Positions 33,302-41,235 of a DNA stretch of 44,976 bases are shown piece after piece (within the stretch, counting starts at the first letter, position 1; each line of letters begins with the position of its first letter). The notes beneath the pieces were generated by a model that saw only the letters and a list, made by a program, of their open reading frames with translations, did not search any database and was not told the origin of the DNA. The translations under genes and the position numbers were made by a program. The DNA comes from JAILEN01 sp036723975 (lineage in GTDB: Bacteria > Bacillota > Clostridia > Lachnospirales > Lachnospiraceae): the NCBI GenBank assembly GCA_036723975.1, contig DAIMGJ010000017.1, positions 1-44,976 of the forward strand. Direction: 5' to 3'.

Positions 33302-34471
33302 TTATGATTCTGATTTGGATTCTTCGATGGTTACTTCACCCACATGGTCGATGCAGTACTCCACTGCTTTGTTGCAGATGTAAATACGACGAAGATAGCT
33401 TTCACCGGTAGCGGTTGAGCCACCATAGTTTCCGTATAACTCATCTAAAGAAGAAACGCCGTTATTTGTCATCATCTTCTGGCAATATTCAGAAAATCCG
33501 TCCTCATCCAGCTTTAATCCTAAGGTGTCGGCAATAAGACCAAACACCATCTCGGTTTCAAGATTGGTCTTGATTCCGTCTTCCATATCCGCCATAAAGG
33601 AATCCATATCTATACCATAGGCACTCATCTGTGCTTCAAAATTATCATAACCACCGTACTGGGTAACATAGCTTTCCAGATACGCTTCCTTTCTCTGAGA
33701 AACGATTTCTTCCGGATAACCGCTTATGGTAGCATTGGCAACTATTGTATTGATCACAGCACTTCTGATATCGGAGGTTTTTTGTGTATTCACATTTTCT
33801 TCCAGTTCAGCCTTCATAGCCTTGCGATATTCAGCTACCGAATCATAATCAAAGTTTTCTTTTACAACCTCATCGGTTAATCCATCAACAGTAGCAGCTG
33901 CTTTGCATATATAATTAACCGTGAAACGGAATACCACCTGCTGTCCTGCCAATTCAGCGGAACCGTAATTTTCCGGAAATGTTACATCACAATCAATGGT
34001 ATCTCCAACCTTTGCTCCCACCAAACCGGAAGTAAATCCGTCGATATAAGTTGTTCCGTCAACAGAAGCGTTTTTACCCACATCGATGGTCTGATTTACA
34101 GCTGTTCCCCCGTCAAAGGCTACTCCGTCCTTTAATCCGGTATAATCCACATTTACAACAGAGTCTTTTTTTACCTCTGTGGCATCCTCATCCTTGACAT
34201 AGTCAAGCTTTGCCAGTTGCTCGGCGATGTATGCTTCCACTGCCTCATCTGATGTATCATAATCTCCGGAAATGGTAACCGGTACATTCTCAAACTCTCC
34301 GAGTGTTACATAATCCGCAGGGTTATAATTTAATGCCTCAACCGTGCTCTCTGTAGTGCTCTTTGCCGCACTATCTTCGGACGCGGTATCCCCGGTCTTA
34401 TCCTTATCTTTACATGCAGCCAAACTAAAGGTCATGGCCAACGCAAGCCCTGCCGCAACAAATCTCTTCAT
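33302..34471 (-). CDS. Trigger-factor-like FKBP-type lipoprotein chaperone
   Basis: 389 aa. A lipoprotein signal with lipobox LAAC (Cys20), then a Ser/Thr/Asp linker, an FKBP peptidyl-prolyl isomerase domain (about 105-195, VNVDYTGLKDGVAFDGG), and a trigger-factor-type C-terminal helical domain (about 195-380). The ribosome-binding domain of true trigger factor is missing, so this is a surface-anchored relative acting on exported proteins, like PrsA in role. GAGG lies 7 nt before the ATG. It has its own leader with a 22-bp near-palindrome. Confidence 0.85.
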   Translation of the reverse strand: MKRFVAAGLALAMTFSLAACKDKDKTGDTASEDSAAKSTTESTVEALNYNPADYVTLGEFENVPVTISGDYDTSDEAVEAYIAEQLAKLDYVKDEDATEVKKDSVVNVDYTGLKDGVAFDGGTAVNQTIDVGKNASVDGTTYIDGFTSGLVGAKVGDTIDCDVTFPENYGSAELAGQQVVFRFTVNYICKAAATVDGLTDEVVKENFDYDSVAEYRKAMKAELEENVNTQKTSDIRSAVINTIVANATISGYPEEIVSQRKEAYLESYVTQYGGYDNFEAQMSAYGIDMDSFMADMEDGIKTNLETEMVFGLIADTLGLKLDEDGFSEYCQKMMTNNGVSSLDELYGNYGGSTATGESYLRRIYICNKAVEYCIDHVGEVTIEESKSES

Positions 34472-34495
34472 TTTATTACCTCGCTTTCTTTTGTC

Positions 34496-34517
34496 ATTCT
34501 TACGAATTCATAAGAAT
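34496..34517. promoter_or_regulatory. 22-bp near-perfect palindrome in the leader of the lipoprotein gene
   Basis: ATTCTTA and TAAGAAT flank a GAATTC centre (one mismatched pair). It lies between a possible -10 TAAAAT (about 34535) and the ribosome site on the minus strand. It is either an operator or an RNA hairpin in the leader. Confidence 0.5.
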
Positions 34518-34569
34518 AACAACCACAGATATTTTACCATAATAAAGTAGGAAGAAAAAGCCAAATTCG

Positions 34570-34598
34570 TTGCTTTTTTGTACCCTTCATGCTAGAAT
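34570..34598 (+). promoter_or_regulatory. Promoter of the plus-strand membrane-anchored protein
   Basis: TTGCTT (34570-34575), 17 bp, TAGAAT (34593-34598), about 35 bp before the start codon. Confidence 0.65.
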
Positions 34599-34632
34599 AG
34601 GCGAAGTGACTCTAAAACGAAGGAGATATGAA

Positions 34633-35109
34633 ATGTTATTATTACAGATTCCTACCGTTACAATTGTACTTTTAGTCATTACCGCAGTTGTTATCGGTAT
34701 TACGATTGCTTTATATTTTTTAGGCAAAAAAGCAGAAGCCAGAAAAGCGGAACAGGATGAGCAGGTTGCAAAAGTTGCCCAGACCGTTTCCATGCTGATT
34801 ATCGACAAGAAAAAAATGCGTGTAAATCAGGCCGGTCTTCCGGAGGAAATGATTGCCGCTATGCCTTGGTATGCAAAGCGTTCCAAGATGCCAATCGTAA
34901 AAGCAAAGGTTGGTCCAAAAGTGATGACCTTCATTTGCGACTATGCTGTATTCGATGAGGTTCCTACCAAGCGTGAAGTAAAGGCTACCGTAAGCGGACT
35001 TTACATTACAGGTGTAAAGGGACTCCACGGAAAGAACAACGGACCGCAGGAGAAGCCCAAGGGACTTCGCGCCCGCCTTGCGCGCAAGTTAAAAGATGCT
35101 CAAAAATAA
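34633..35109 (+). CDS. Membrane-anchored protein of unknown function (158 aa)
   Basis: One N-terminal TM helix (about 5-30), a short charged coiled stretch (KKAEARKAEQDEQ), then a globular domain containing MLIIDKKKMRVNQAGLP, a PWYAKRSKMPIVKAKVG stretch and VSGLYITG, ending in a very basic tail. The basic C terminus and anchor suggest a cytoplasm-facing domain that may touch nucleic acid or ribosomes; this is inference. The family is not recognised. Start at 34633 because AAGGAG is 8 nt upstream; an upstream in-frame start lies inside the promoter. Convergent with the DUF1934 gene, sharing a dispersed hairpin terminator. Confidence 0.75.
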   Translation: MLLLQIPTVTIVLLVITAVVIGITIALYFLGKKAEARKAEQDEQVAKVAQTVSMLIIDKKKMRVNQAGLPEEMIAAMPWYAKRSKMPIVKAKVGPKVMTFICDYAVFDEVPTKREVKATVSGLYITGVKGLHGKNNGPQEKPKGLRARLARKLKDAQK

Positions 35110-35122
35110 AAAATATAATTAT

Positions 35123-35194
35123 AAAAAATCTCAAATGCTTTTTCATCGGGCGCCAAAGAAGCGCCCTACATGAAAAACATTTGAGATTTTTTTA
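35123..35194. repeat. Dispersed hairpin repeat, copy 2 (bidirectional terminator)
   Basis: Stem TCTCAAATG...CATTTGAGA with core GGGCGC/GCGCCC, an A run before and a T run after. Between two convergent genes, so it can terminate both. Homologous to copy 1 at 5624-5694. Confidence 0.8.
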
Positions 35195-35201
35195 TTACAA
35201 T

Positions 35202-35618
35202 TTACTTTGCCTCTAGTTCTATATAATTGGTGCTGACGATGCCGCCGGCACTGATTAAGTCGTAGACAATGTGGAGTTTCATATGCTCGGCATCGGCATC
35301 AATGTCAAGTTCCCGAGTGGCGATTTCAAATCGCACACATCCAAATCCCGTCTTGTGGGATGACTTGTGCGTTTCCTCTTTTTTAAAAAACAGCTCGGAA
35401 GTAATGGTTCCCGCACGACGAACCAAAACCTCACTTCCGTTTCTTATTTCCATATGGGTTACCATCTGTTCCGTGGTATCATCATCCCGAAACTGTAGGC
35501 AAATCGCGTCGTGGCTTTCATATAATTTCCCGTTTGCCACTTTTCGCTGTTCATCCTTTTGGCCAAAGGATTCCTGCGCGGAGTGCAGTTTCACGCGCAC
35601 ATCTTTTACATCTATCAT
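35202..35618 (-). CDS. DUF1934-family (YwiB-like) beta-barrel protein
   Basis: 138 aa, small cytoplasmic protein. The pattern VLVRRAGTITSELFFKKEETHKSS...FGCVRFEIATRELDID is that of DUF1934, a calycin-like beta barrel of unknown function. It follows the GntR gene by 16 nt and ispE beyond, all on the minus strand, so it is probably in that operon. It ends at the bidirectional hairpin shared with the plus-strand gene. No ligand can be proposed. Confidence 0.7.
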   Translation of the reverse strand: MIDVKDVRVKLHSAQESFGQKDEQRKVANGKLYESHDAICLQFRDDDTTEQMVTHMEIRNGSEVLVRRAGTITSELFFKKEETHKSSHKTGFGCVRFEIATRELDIDADAEHMKLHIVYDLISAGGIVSTNYIELEAK

Positions 35619-35634
35619 ATCCTCTGTATTCCCC

Positions 35635-36312
35635 TTAATCTTCTTGATGGCGAATCACATCGCGAACTGCTTCTACCTGATTTTCCAAGTGAGCATGCAT
35701 CATTTTTTTGACGTAGTCGCTGTCTTTCATTTCGAACCCGCGAATAATCGCCTCATGCTCTTCAAGGATACGATTGTAATTGGTGTGATCCTTGACGTAT
35801 TCGTATCGATAACGATACATCTGTTCTTTAAGATTTTGGATAATCACCATAAGTTTTGGATTGTCCGCCGCCTTGTAGATAATACTGTGGAACTTTTCAT
35901 CCGCCATAGCCACTTCCCTGACATCCCCGCGTACTGCAGCTTCCTTAAAAGCAGTCATTGTCTGCTTTAACTCGTCGATGGCTGCAGGCGTTATTTTTTT
36001 GCAAGCGCTAAAGGCCGCAAGTTCATCCAAGGCATCGCGAATCTCCAAAACATCCTGTAAATCCTTTTCTGTCATCTTGGCGACCTGTGCACCACGTCTC
36101 GGAACGATTACTGCCAGGCCTTCCTGTTCCAACATACGAATCGCTTCTCTGATAGGCGTTCTGGACACTCCCAGTTTTTTTGCCAGGTGGATTTCCATCA
36201 ATCGTTCTCCGGGCTCCATTTCGCCTTTTAAAATAGAATCCCGTAACGTATGAAATACCACATCCCGAAGAGGCAAATACGCATCCGCATCCAGTTTTAA
36301 TTCTTCCTGCAT
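35635..36312 (-). CDS. GntR-family regulator (FadR subfamily, FCD domain)
   Basis: 225 aa. Winged HTH at about 10-75 (LRDSILKGEMEPGERL, GVSRTPIREAIRMLEQEGL) followed by the all-helical FCD ligand domain (about 85-215) with Asp and His residues that usually hold a metal and an organic acid. GGAG lies 8 nt before the ATG. Placed 12 nt after ispE, an operon seen in related genomes; it is probably not ispE-specific. Ligand unknown. Confidence 0.88.
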   Translation of the reverse strand: MQEELKLDADAYLPLRDVVFHTLRDSILKGEMEPGERLMEIHLAKKLGVSRTPIREAIRMLEQEGLAVIVPRRGAQVAKMTEKDLQDVLEIRDALDELAAFSACKKITPAAIDELKQTMTAFKEAAVRGDVREVAMADEKFHSIIYKAADNPKLMVIIQNLKEQMYRYRYEYVKDHTNYNRILEEHEAIIRGFEMKDSDYVKKMMHAHLENQVEAVRDVIRHQED

Positions 36313-36324
36313 TTTATTTCTCCT

Positions 36325-37188
36325 TTATACAATGGTAGATGTGCTGCTCAGATTCTCGCAAACACCTAATCCTTCCAATGCTTCGCGACACTTTTCCATC
36401 TCATCATTATCTTCAAATATACCAAACACCGTGGGACCCGACCCGGTCATCATTGCTCGAACGGCTCCGTGCGATTCCATAAAATCTACGATTTCTGCAA
36501 TTTCCGGAACCATAGGCATGGTTACATCCGCCAAAACATTTCCCATTTTTGGTGCAATCCCCAATATATCTTCATATTCTATAGAATGAATAAGTGCATC
36601 AATATTGGGGTGATCGTAGGTCTCCAGAGAATCCAATGCGCCGTACACCTTTCCGGTGGAAACATTCACCGGCGGTTTTGCAATCAAAACCGGCACGGAG
36701 GGCATAGGTGAAAGACGAGTCAACTTTTCGCCAATTCCTTCTGCCAGAGCAGTTCCTCCCATAATACAATAAGGAATGTCCGCACCAAGGGTAACGCCTC
36801 GTTTCATCAATTCTTTCTTGCTCAATCCCAATTCAAAAATCTCATTTACCGCTTTTAAAACCGTTGCGGCATCCGTACTTCCGCCGGCCATCCCGGCAGC
36901 AATCGGAATCCGTTTTTTTAAGTGGATATCAACACCACCCTCAAAACCAAACTCATCCTTTAAAAGTTTTGCGGCACGAATACATAAATTATTATCATCC
37001 ACCGGTAGCGTCTCATTGTCACAAGTCATAGTAATCTCGCCGGTAGCATTTTCCTTAAAATCCAAAGTATCATGCAATTCTACGGTTTGCATAATCATAC
37101 GAACAGTATGATATCCATCCTCCCGTTTACCTAAAACATCCAGACCGAGATTGATTTTTCCGTAGGCTTGTCTCGTGATTTCCTTCAT
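36325..37188 (-). CDS. ispE: 4-diphosphocytidyl-2-C-methyl-D-erythritol kinase
   Basis: The fourth step of the MEP (non-mevalonate) isoprenoid pathway: phosphorylates CDP-methylerythritol with ATP. 287 aa, a GHMP kinase. Seen: AYGKINLGLDVLGKREDGYH (8-27), the ATP loop PIAAGMAGGSTDAATVL (about 91-107) with the catalytic Asp about 135 in GADIPYC, and the C-terminal MTGSGPTVFGIF (about 248-259). AAAAGGAG precedes the ATG. First gene of the ispE-GntR-DUF1934 unit. Confidence 0.95.
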   Translation of the reverse strand: MKEITRQAYGKINLGLDVLGKREDGYHTVRMIMQTVELHDTLDFKENATGEITMTCDNETLPVDDNNLCIRAAKLLKDEFGFEGGVDIHLKKRIPIAAGMAGGSTDAATVLKAVNEIFELGLSKKELMKRGVTLGADIPYCIMGGTALAEGIGEKLTRLSPMPSVPVLIAKPPVNVSTGKVYGALDSLETYDHPNIDALIHSIEYEDILGIAPKMGNVLADVTMPMVPEIAEIVDFMESHGAVRAMMTGSGPTVFGIFEDNDEMEKCREALEGLGVCENLSSTSTIV

Positions 37189-37308
37189 AAAAAACTCCTT
37201 TTGTATACAAAATGCATTTTACCATTTTCAAATACAATATTCAAATTTTCTATCGTTTTATTTTTTCTTATATTATTTTTTTTCGTTAAAAAATCTTTTC
37301 ATATAAAC

Positions 37309-37337
37309 TATTCACTTTTATCTGTCGATGATATAAT
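37309..37337 (+). promoter_or_regulatory. Promoter of the 199-aa protein gene
   Basis: TATTCA (37309-37314), 17 bp, TATAAT (37332-37337). A weaker flagellar-sigma-like reading overlaps it: TAAA (about 37304) and GTCGATGA (about 37324). The leader to the ATG is about 70 nt. Confidence 0.5.
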
Positions 37338-37414
37338 TAGGAAAAGATATATCGGTACGGATACGGATTTCTTTTCCCAATGTCTCGTATTTATGTCGGC
37401 CAAGGAGGGTACAT

Positions 37415-38014
37415 ATGAATATCAATTTTATTAACAATGTAGCCACGGTCTACAGCACTACCGCTGCTTATTCCGGTGGCGCAAAAAAGTCTACAGAATC
37501 CACGGATTCTGCTGATAAATCAAAATTTTCCGAAAAAGCCGCTACATACGAAAGATCCGAAGATACCGCTAATATTTCTTCCAAGCGAACCGACCACAGT
37601 GCCATTGTTGCACAGTTAAAGGCCGATGCTGAAGAGCAAAAAGCAAGACTCTTTGATGTGGTACGTCAGAGTATCGCAAAGCAGGGACAGACCATTGGTA
37701 TTGCCGATGACATGTGGAAATTCTTAGCGGAGGGCAAATTCGAAGTTGATGAAGAAACCAAGAAGCAAGCTCAAGCGGACATTGCAGAAGACGGATACTG
37801 GGGTGTAGACAAGACCTCCGATCGTATCCTGGATTTTGCAAAAGCGTTAAGCGGCGGAGATTCATCCAAGGCGGAACAGCTTTTGGATGCATTTAAAAAA
37901 GGCTTTGAAGAAGCGACAAAAACCTGGGGCAGGAAATTGCCGGACATTTCACAAAGAACCTATGATGCCGTATTGGAAAAGTTCGAGACATGGAAAAATG
38001 AGAGTGCGAAGTAA
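37415..38014 (+). CDS. Conserved protein of unknown function (199 aa)
   Basis: No signal peptide or TM segment. An N-terminal 80 residues rich in Ser, Thr, Ala and Lys (disordered), then an all-helical domain: a basic/acidic helix (about 65-90, LKADAEEQKARLFDVVRQSI), an Asp/Gln/Ala-rich segment with EDGYWGVDKTSDRILDFAKALSGGD (split at about 130-150) and a C-terminal helix pair ending NESAK. The layout resembles small helical proteins linked to flagella or secretion in Lachnospiraceae, but this is recalled only loosely. GGAGG lies 6 nt before the ATG. Divergent from ispE. Function not assigned. Confidence 0.75.
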   Translation: MNINFINNVATVYSTTAAYSGGAKKSTESTDSADKSKFSEKAATYERSEDTANISSKRTDHSAIVAQLKADAEEQKARLFDVVRQSIAKQGQTIGIADDMWKFLAEGKFEVDEETKKQAQADIAEDGYWGVDKTSDRILDFAKALSGGDSSKAEQLLDAFKKGFEEATKTWGRKLPDISQRTYDAVLEKFETWKNESAK

Positions 38015-38025
38015 ATCCACTCCAG

Positions 38026-38063
38026 AAAAAACTCGTACAACATAAGTTGTACGAGTTTTTTAT
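38026..38063 (+). terminator. Terminator of the 199-aa protein gene
   Basis: AAAAACTCGTACAAC (38026-38041 region), a 4-nt loop and the reverse complement to 38060, followed by TTATT. Symmetric, so it would also stop minus-strand transcripts from the channel gene before the MITE insertion separated them. Confidence 0.9.
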
Positions 38064-38068
38064 TATAT
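38060..38068. repeat. Target-site duplication TTATTATAT, left copy
   Basis: The 9-bp TTATTATAT immediately before the MITE's CAACGGTG end; identical to 38249-38257 at the other end. Confidence 0.8.
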
Positions 38069-38248
38069 CAACGGTGTCTGACGTGGATGACCTGTTTCCG
38101 ACAGTCATCCGCGGAGCGTTCCGAGAATCCGTCGTATGGCTGTTGAATCTCGAAGGCTTTCCTGAGAGATTCTTTACAGACATTCGACTAGTCGAGGTAA
38201 AGCGGAGACGGTGCTGAGGAAATAGGTGCATCCACTCATGCACCGTTG
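38069..38248. mobile_element. 180-bp MITE-like element
   Basis: Terminal inverted repeats: CAACGGTG (38069-38076) and CACCGTTG (38241-38248), with imperfect pairing continuing about 33 bp inward (TGA, GTGGATG, CCT, TTTCC shared). Flanked by a 9-bp direct duplication. No coding capacity. Visibly more GC-rich than its AT-rich flanks and internally full of hairpins (GGATGACCTGT...ACAGTCATCC-type at 38087-38106, GAATCTC/GAGATTC at about 38146-38172, the palindrome TCGACTAGTCGA at 38184-38195, GGTGCAT/ATGCACC near the right end). It would need a transposase in trans. The parent IS family is not identifiable here. Confidence 0.75.
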
Positions 38249-38257
38249 TTATTATAT
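38249..38257. repeat. Target-site duplication TTATTATAT, right copy
   Basis: Matches 38060-38068. It contains the TAA stop codon of the K+ channel gene (minus strand, 38252-38254). Confidence 0.8.
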
Positions 38258-39403
38258 TCTCTTCTCACATACGGTTACGATGTCGCCGTGCTGGAACAAG
38301 GTACTGCCTTTCGGCAAAAGGGACTGGCCCTGACGAAGAACAGATACAATTACCGTATTATTCGGAATATCAATATCCTTTATATGATGTCCTCTCCAAG
38401 GATGGTTCATGGTAATGGGGAATTCCTTTAGATGGATATCCAAATCATCCTGGTACTCCAAAGCTCCCAGCACCACTTCATCCCCTTCCAAAAGAACTTT
38501 CTCTCCGTTTGGAATTACAATATCCTTATTGCGAATTATCGTTACAATAATAAGTTCGGGAGGAATCTGAATATCAGAAATTCTCTTGTTCACCCAAGGA
38601 TGTTTTTCCTCCAAAGAAATCATTATAAAACGAATCTCATTTCCATCCGCAGCCTCATCCAGAGGTTTCATACGGGTGTACTGCTCTACAAATCCGGCAC
38701 TGATAATACCGGTGGGGATAGCGACAAGACCGACGCCCAAAAAAGACATCACGATTGCCATAATCTTACCCAATGTAGTCACCGGATAGATATCGCCATA
38801 TCCCACGGTCAAAAGCGTAGATACCGACCACCAAACACCGGAAAACGCGTTTTCAAACACATTAGGTTGTGCCTCGTGCTCAACAGAATACATAAGAAGT
38901 GAAGATGCCAGCATCATAATTAAAACAATGCACACAGATGAAATAATCTGCTCTTTTTTGTTCTTTAAAACGTCCATAATGACGTTGAAGGCATCATATT
39001 GGGCATTTATTTTAAACAAACGTAAAATCCGGAATACACGGAGCACTCGAAATGCCACCATTCCACTGGGTAACATCAGCAAAAAGTAAGGAAGAATAGA
39101 AAACAAATCAATGATTCCAAATACAGAAAACATAAAGGACAATCTTGCCCTTGGCGCTGTCTTTTCCGGGTACAAATAATCTGCAGTCCACACGCGAAGA
39201 ATGTATTCAATCACAAAGATTACAACCGTAACAGCTTCCACTCGATTCATAAGAACCCTTAAACCCTGCGGAACCTGAAATGTGCCTACATATAGTACCA
39301 AAAGATTTAAGATAATGGATGCGACGATTACATAATCACAAATCGCACTTATCAAATCCTCTTTTGAACCGATTTGAATAATATCAAATATCCTTTTTCT
39401 CAT
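38252..39403 (-). CDS. Voltage-gated-type K+ channel with C-terminal TrkA-C domains
   Basis: 383 aa. Six TM segments with an Arg-rich S4 (RVLRVFRILRLFKI, about 118-131), pore helix and selectivity filter TVGYGD, then cytoplasmic residues about 245-383 with two RCK_C/TrkA_C-like modules (ISDIQIPPELIIVTIIR..., IKDIDIPNNTVIVSVLR...). RCK_C domains commonly sense nucleotides or pH; some bind c-di-AMP. The start is placed at 39403, where AAGAGAG precedes the ATG; an ATG at 39433 lacks a site. It overlaps the alarmone synthetase by 20 nt. A MITE is inserted right at its stop codon. Confidence 0.85.
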   Translation of the reverse strand: MRKRIFDIIQIGSKEDLISAICDYVIVASIILNLLVLYVGTFQVPQGLRVLMNRVEAVTVVIFVIEYILRVWTADYLYPEKTAPRARLSFMFSVFGIIDLFSILPYFLLMLPSGMVAFRVLRVFRILRLFKINAQYDAFNVIMDVLKNKKEQIISSVCIVLIMMLASSLLMYSVEHEAQPNVFENAFSGVWWSVSTLLTVGYGDIYPVTTLGKIMAIVMSFLGVGLVAIPTGIISAGFVEQYTRMKPLDEAADGNEIRFIMISLEEKHPWVNKRISDIQIPPELIIVTIIRNKDIVIPNGEKVLLEGDEVVLGALEYQDDLDIHLKEFPITMNHPWRGHHIKDIDIPNNTVIVSVLRQGQSLLPKGSTLFQHGDIVTVCEKRI

Positions 39404-40049
39404 CGACTCTCTTTGCCTCAGCAATTGCTTCATTCAGTGACAACATCTTTGCATCCAGCATGGATACAATTCCGGAACATTCACGTAAGTCCTTGCTGAT
39501 ATAATCCGGTGCATTTCCTTCGAACTTATAATAAATCTTATGTTCCAAAGATGCCCAAAAGTCCATGGCAATGGTTCGAATCTGAATCTCCACTTTGGTA
39601 TCCACCACTTTATCAGATAAGAAAATCGGTACGGAAACCAACATATGATAACTCTTGTAACCGCTTTCCTTTGGACTTTTAAGGTAGTCTTTGATGGAAA
39701 TCACCGTAATATCATTCTGACGCCCGATCATGTCCGCCATTCGATAAATATCGGATGTAAACGAGCAAACAATACGTAGTCCGGCAATGTCGTTACAATA
39801 AGCCACCATATTTTCCATGCTGTCCTCGTAACCGTATCGCTTTAGTTTTTTTACAATACTCTCCGGGCTCTTTACTCGACTTTTCACATATTCAATGGGA
39901 TTATACTGATGAGTATGCTGAAATTCCTCATTTAGAATCGAAATCTTGGTTTCCAGTTCCTTAAGCGCTGCCTGATACAAAAGCATAACAGAGCGCCAGG
40001 TATCAACCCCCTCATCCTTACATAAAGCCAAATATTCAATCTGATCCAT
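39384..40049 (-). CDS. relQ: Small alarmone (p)ppGpp synthetase, RelQ/YjbM-like
   Basis: 221 aa, a single RelA/SpoT synthetase domain with no hydrolase or TGS domain. Seen: RVKSPESIVKKLKRYGYE (about 77-94, G-loop side), NDIAGLRIVCSF (catalytic Asp about 108), a GYKSYH motif (about 151-156) and VEIQIRTIAMDFWASLEHKIYYK (catalytic Glu; split here for length, about 171-195). It transfers pyrophosphate from ATP to GDP/GTP. It is 1 nt from the 87-aa gene and overlaps the K+ channel gene, so all three are one unit. Confidence 0.9.
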   Translation of the reverse strand: MDQIEYLALCKDEGVDTWRSVMLLYQAALKELETKISILNEEFQHTHQYNPIEYVKSRVKSPESIVKKLKRYGYEDSMENMVAYCNDIAGLRIVCSFTSDIYRMADMIGRQNDITVISIKDYLKSPKESGYKSYHMLVSVPIFLSDKVVDTKVEIQIRTIAMDFWASLEHKIYYKFEGNAPDYISKDLRECSGIVSMLDAKMLSLNEAIAEAKRVDEKKDI

Positions 40050-40050
40050 A

Positions 40051-40314
40051 TCAGTCCTCCTCTATCACATGGATTTCCAGATAATCAAAGGAAATCTCAT
40101 CTATAAAACTCTCTTGGTAAAACCGAGCTTTTGCATCCCTTTTAAAATCCCTTATAGCGGAATCCAACCAAATGGGTTTGGACAAATCCAACGCATTGCA
40201 CGCCTCTTCCAGCGCAGAAAACACCTTGTGGGTTCGTGTTTCAACTGTCTCATCTTTTACTTCATAGTCCGCAACAAGGCGGTTGTCTTTCCACTCTTTA
40301 AACCATATTCTCAT
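40051..40314 (-). CDS. Small conserved protein of unknown function (87 aa)
   Basis: Begins MRIWFKEWKDNRLVADYEV and contains alternating charged and aromatic residues with a helical middle (about 30-65) and a C-terminal YLEIHVIEED strand. No TM segment. It sits 1 nt before the alarmone synthetase start, which is near-certain translational coupling, so a role with the synthetase (regulator or partner) is worth considering. AAAGGA lies 8 nt before the ATG. Family not recognised. Confidence 0.65.
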   Translation of the reverse strand: MRIWFKEWKDNRLVADYEVKDETVETRTHKVFSALEEACNALDLSKPIWLDSAIRDFKRDAKARFYQESFIDEISFDYLEIHVIEED

Positions 40315-40328
40315 TTGTTTCCTTTATC

Positions 40329-40357
40329 TATTGCCCACCTCCCTCGCGGCGGGAATA
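40329..40357. repeat. Short dispersed hairpin, family 2, copy B
   Basis: CCCACC/GGCGGG with one mismatch around an 8-nt loop; matches 6847-6878 in sequence and in position 5' of a minus-strand gene. Confidence 0.6.
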
Positions 40358-40364
40358 TTAAAAA

Positions 40365-41159
40365 CTAAATCCTATTGCGTCTCACTCTTTCTGCTTCATA
40401 AGACAGTATACTTGCTGCAACAGCTGCATTGAGTGACTCAAGTTTCCCATGCATAGGAATCAGAATTTTCTCGTCTGCCAGTGCGGCGATCTCATCCGTT
40501 AGACCGTTTCCTTCGTTTCCTATCAAAAATGCCGAAGGCTTACTGTAGTCACACTCATCATAACACTTTTTCCCCTGCAAATGCGCAGCAAAAAACGTAA
40601 TGCCGGATTTCTTTAAATCCTCGATTGTCTTTTGCAAATCCTCTGTCACAAAATAAGGCATACGATACAAGCTTCCCATGGTAGAGCGTACCACCTTCGG
40701 TGAAAACAAATCTACGGTATCTTTGCTCATAACCACTCCGGTCACGCCGGCTCCCTCAGCTGTTCGAAGAATCGTCCCAAGGTTCCCGGGATCCTGAATG
40801 GTTTCCAAAACCAAAAGAAGTGGCGTACCCTTTAACAAATCAGCAAGCTCATATACAGGTTTTTCCACAACTGCAAGAATCCCCTGAGGGGTAACTGTAT
40901 CCGTCATGGCTTTCATCACCTTTTCCGATACTTCCTCCACAAAAACGGATTGCTGCGCAAAGCCAAGCAGTTTTTTCTCTTCCGCAGCACTGGGTTCAAA
41001 GGATTCCGATACATAGACCTTTTTTAAAAGGTGCACGGAAGTTTCAAAAACCATACGGGGTCCTTCCACTACAAAAGCATTTTCCTTTTTTCGATTCTTT
41101 GCTTTTTCCATTAAGCCGATAACCTGTTTTACACCGGCATTTGAAGTACTCTCAATCAT
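40365..41159 (-). CDS. TrmH/SpoU-family RNA 2'-O-methyltransferase
   Basis: 264 aa. N-terminal RNA-binding L30e-like substrate domain (about 1-100, TSNAGVKQVIGLMEKAK... FVVEGPRMV) and a SPOUT knot domain with motif 1 QDPGNLGTILRTAEGAG (about 121-137), motif 2 IGNEGNGL (about 211-218) and motif 3 IPMHGKLESLNAAVAASI (about 231-248). It methylates a ribose 2'-OH in rRNA or tRNA (guanosine, by analogy with RlmB). First gene of the unit that continues to the 87-aa protein, alarmone synthetase and channel. Confidence 0.9.
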   Translation of the reverse strand: MIESTSNAGVKQVIGLMEKAKNRKKENAFVVEGPRMVFETSVHLLKKVYVSESFEPSAAEEKKLLGFAQQSVFVEEVSEKVMKAMTDTVTPQGILAVVEKPVYELADLLKGTPLLLVLETIQDPGNLGTILRTAEGAGVTGVVMSKDTVDLFSPKVVRSTMGSLYRMPYFVTEDLQKTIEDLKKSGITFFAAHLQGKKCYDECDYSKPSAFLIGNEGNGLTDEIAALADEKILIPMHGKLESLNAAVAASILSYEAERVRRNRI

Positions 41160-41174
41160 ACTTACCCCTTACGC

Positions 41175-41208
41175 GAAAAAACAGGCTGAAAAACACATTT
41201 TCAGCCTG
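41175..41208 (-). terminator. Terminator of pfkA
   Basis: CAGGCTGAAAA (41182-41192) pairs perfectly with TTTTCAGCCTG (41198-41208) around 5 nt; the minus strand then has TTTTTT. Confidence 0.9.
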
Positions 41209-41235
41209 CCAAATTCTTTTAAATGTCATTTTGCA

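Noticed and set aside
38069..38248. A structured non-coding RNA (raiA-like or other large RNA)
   Set aside because: The hairpins and closing stem suggest it, but the perfect 9-bp direct duplication at the exact ends and the paired terminal repeats are better explained by transposition.
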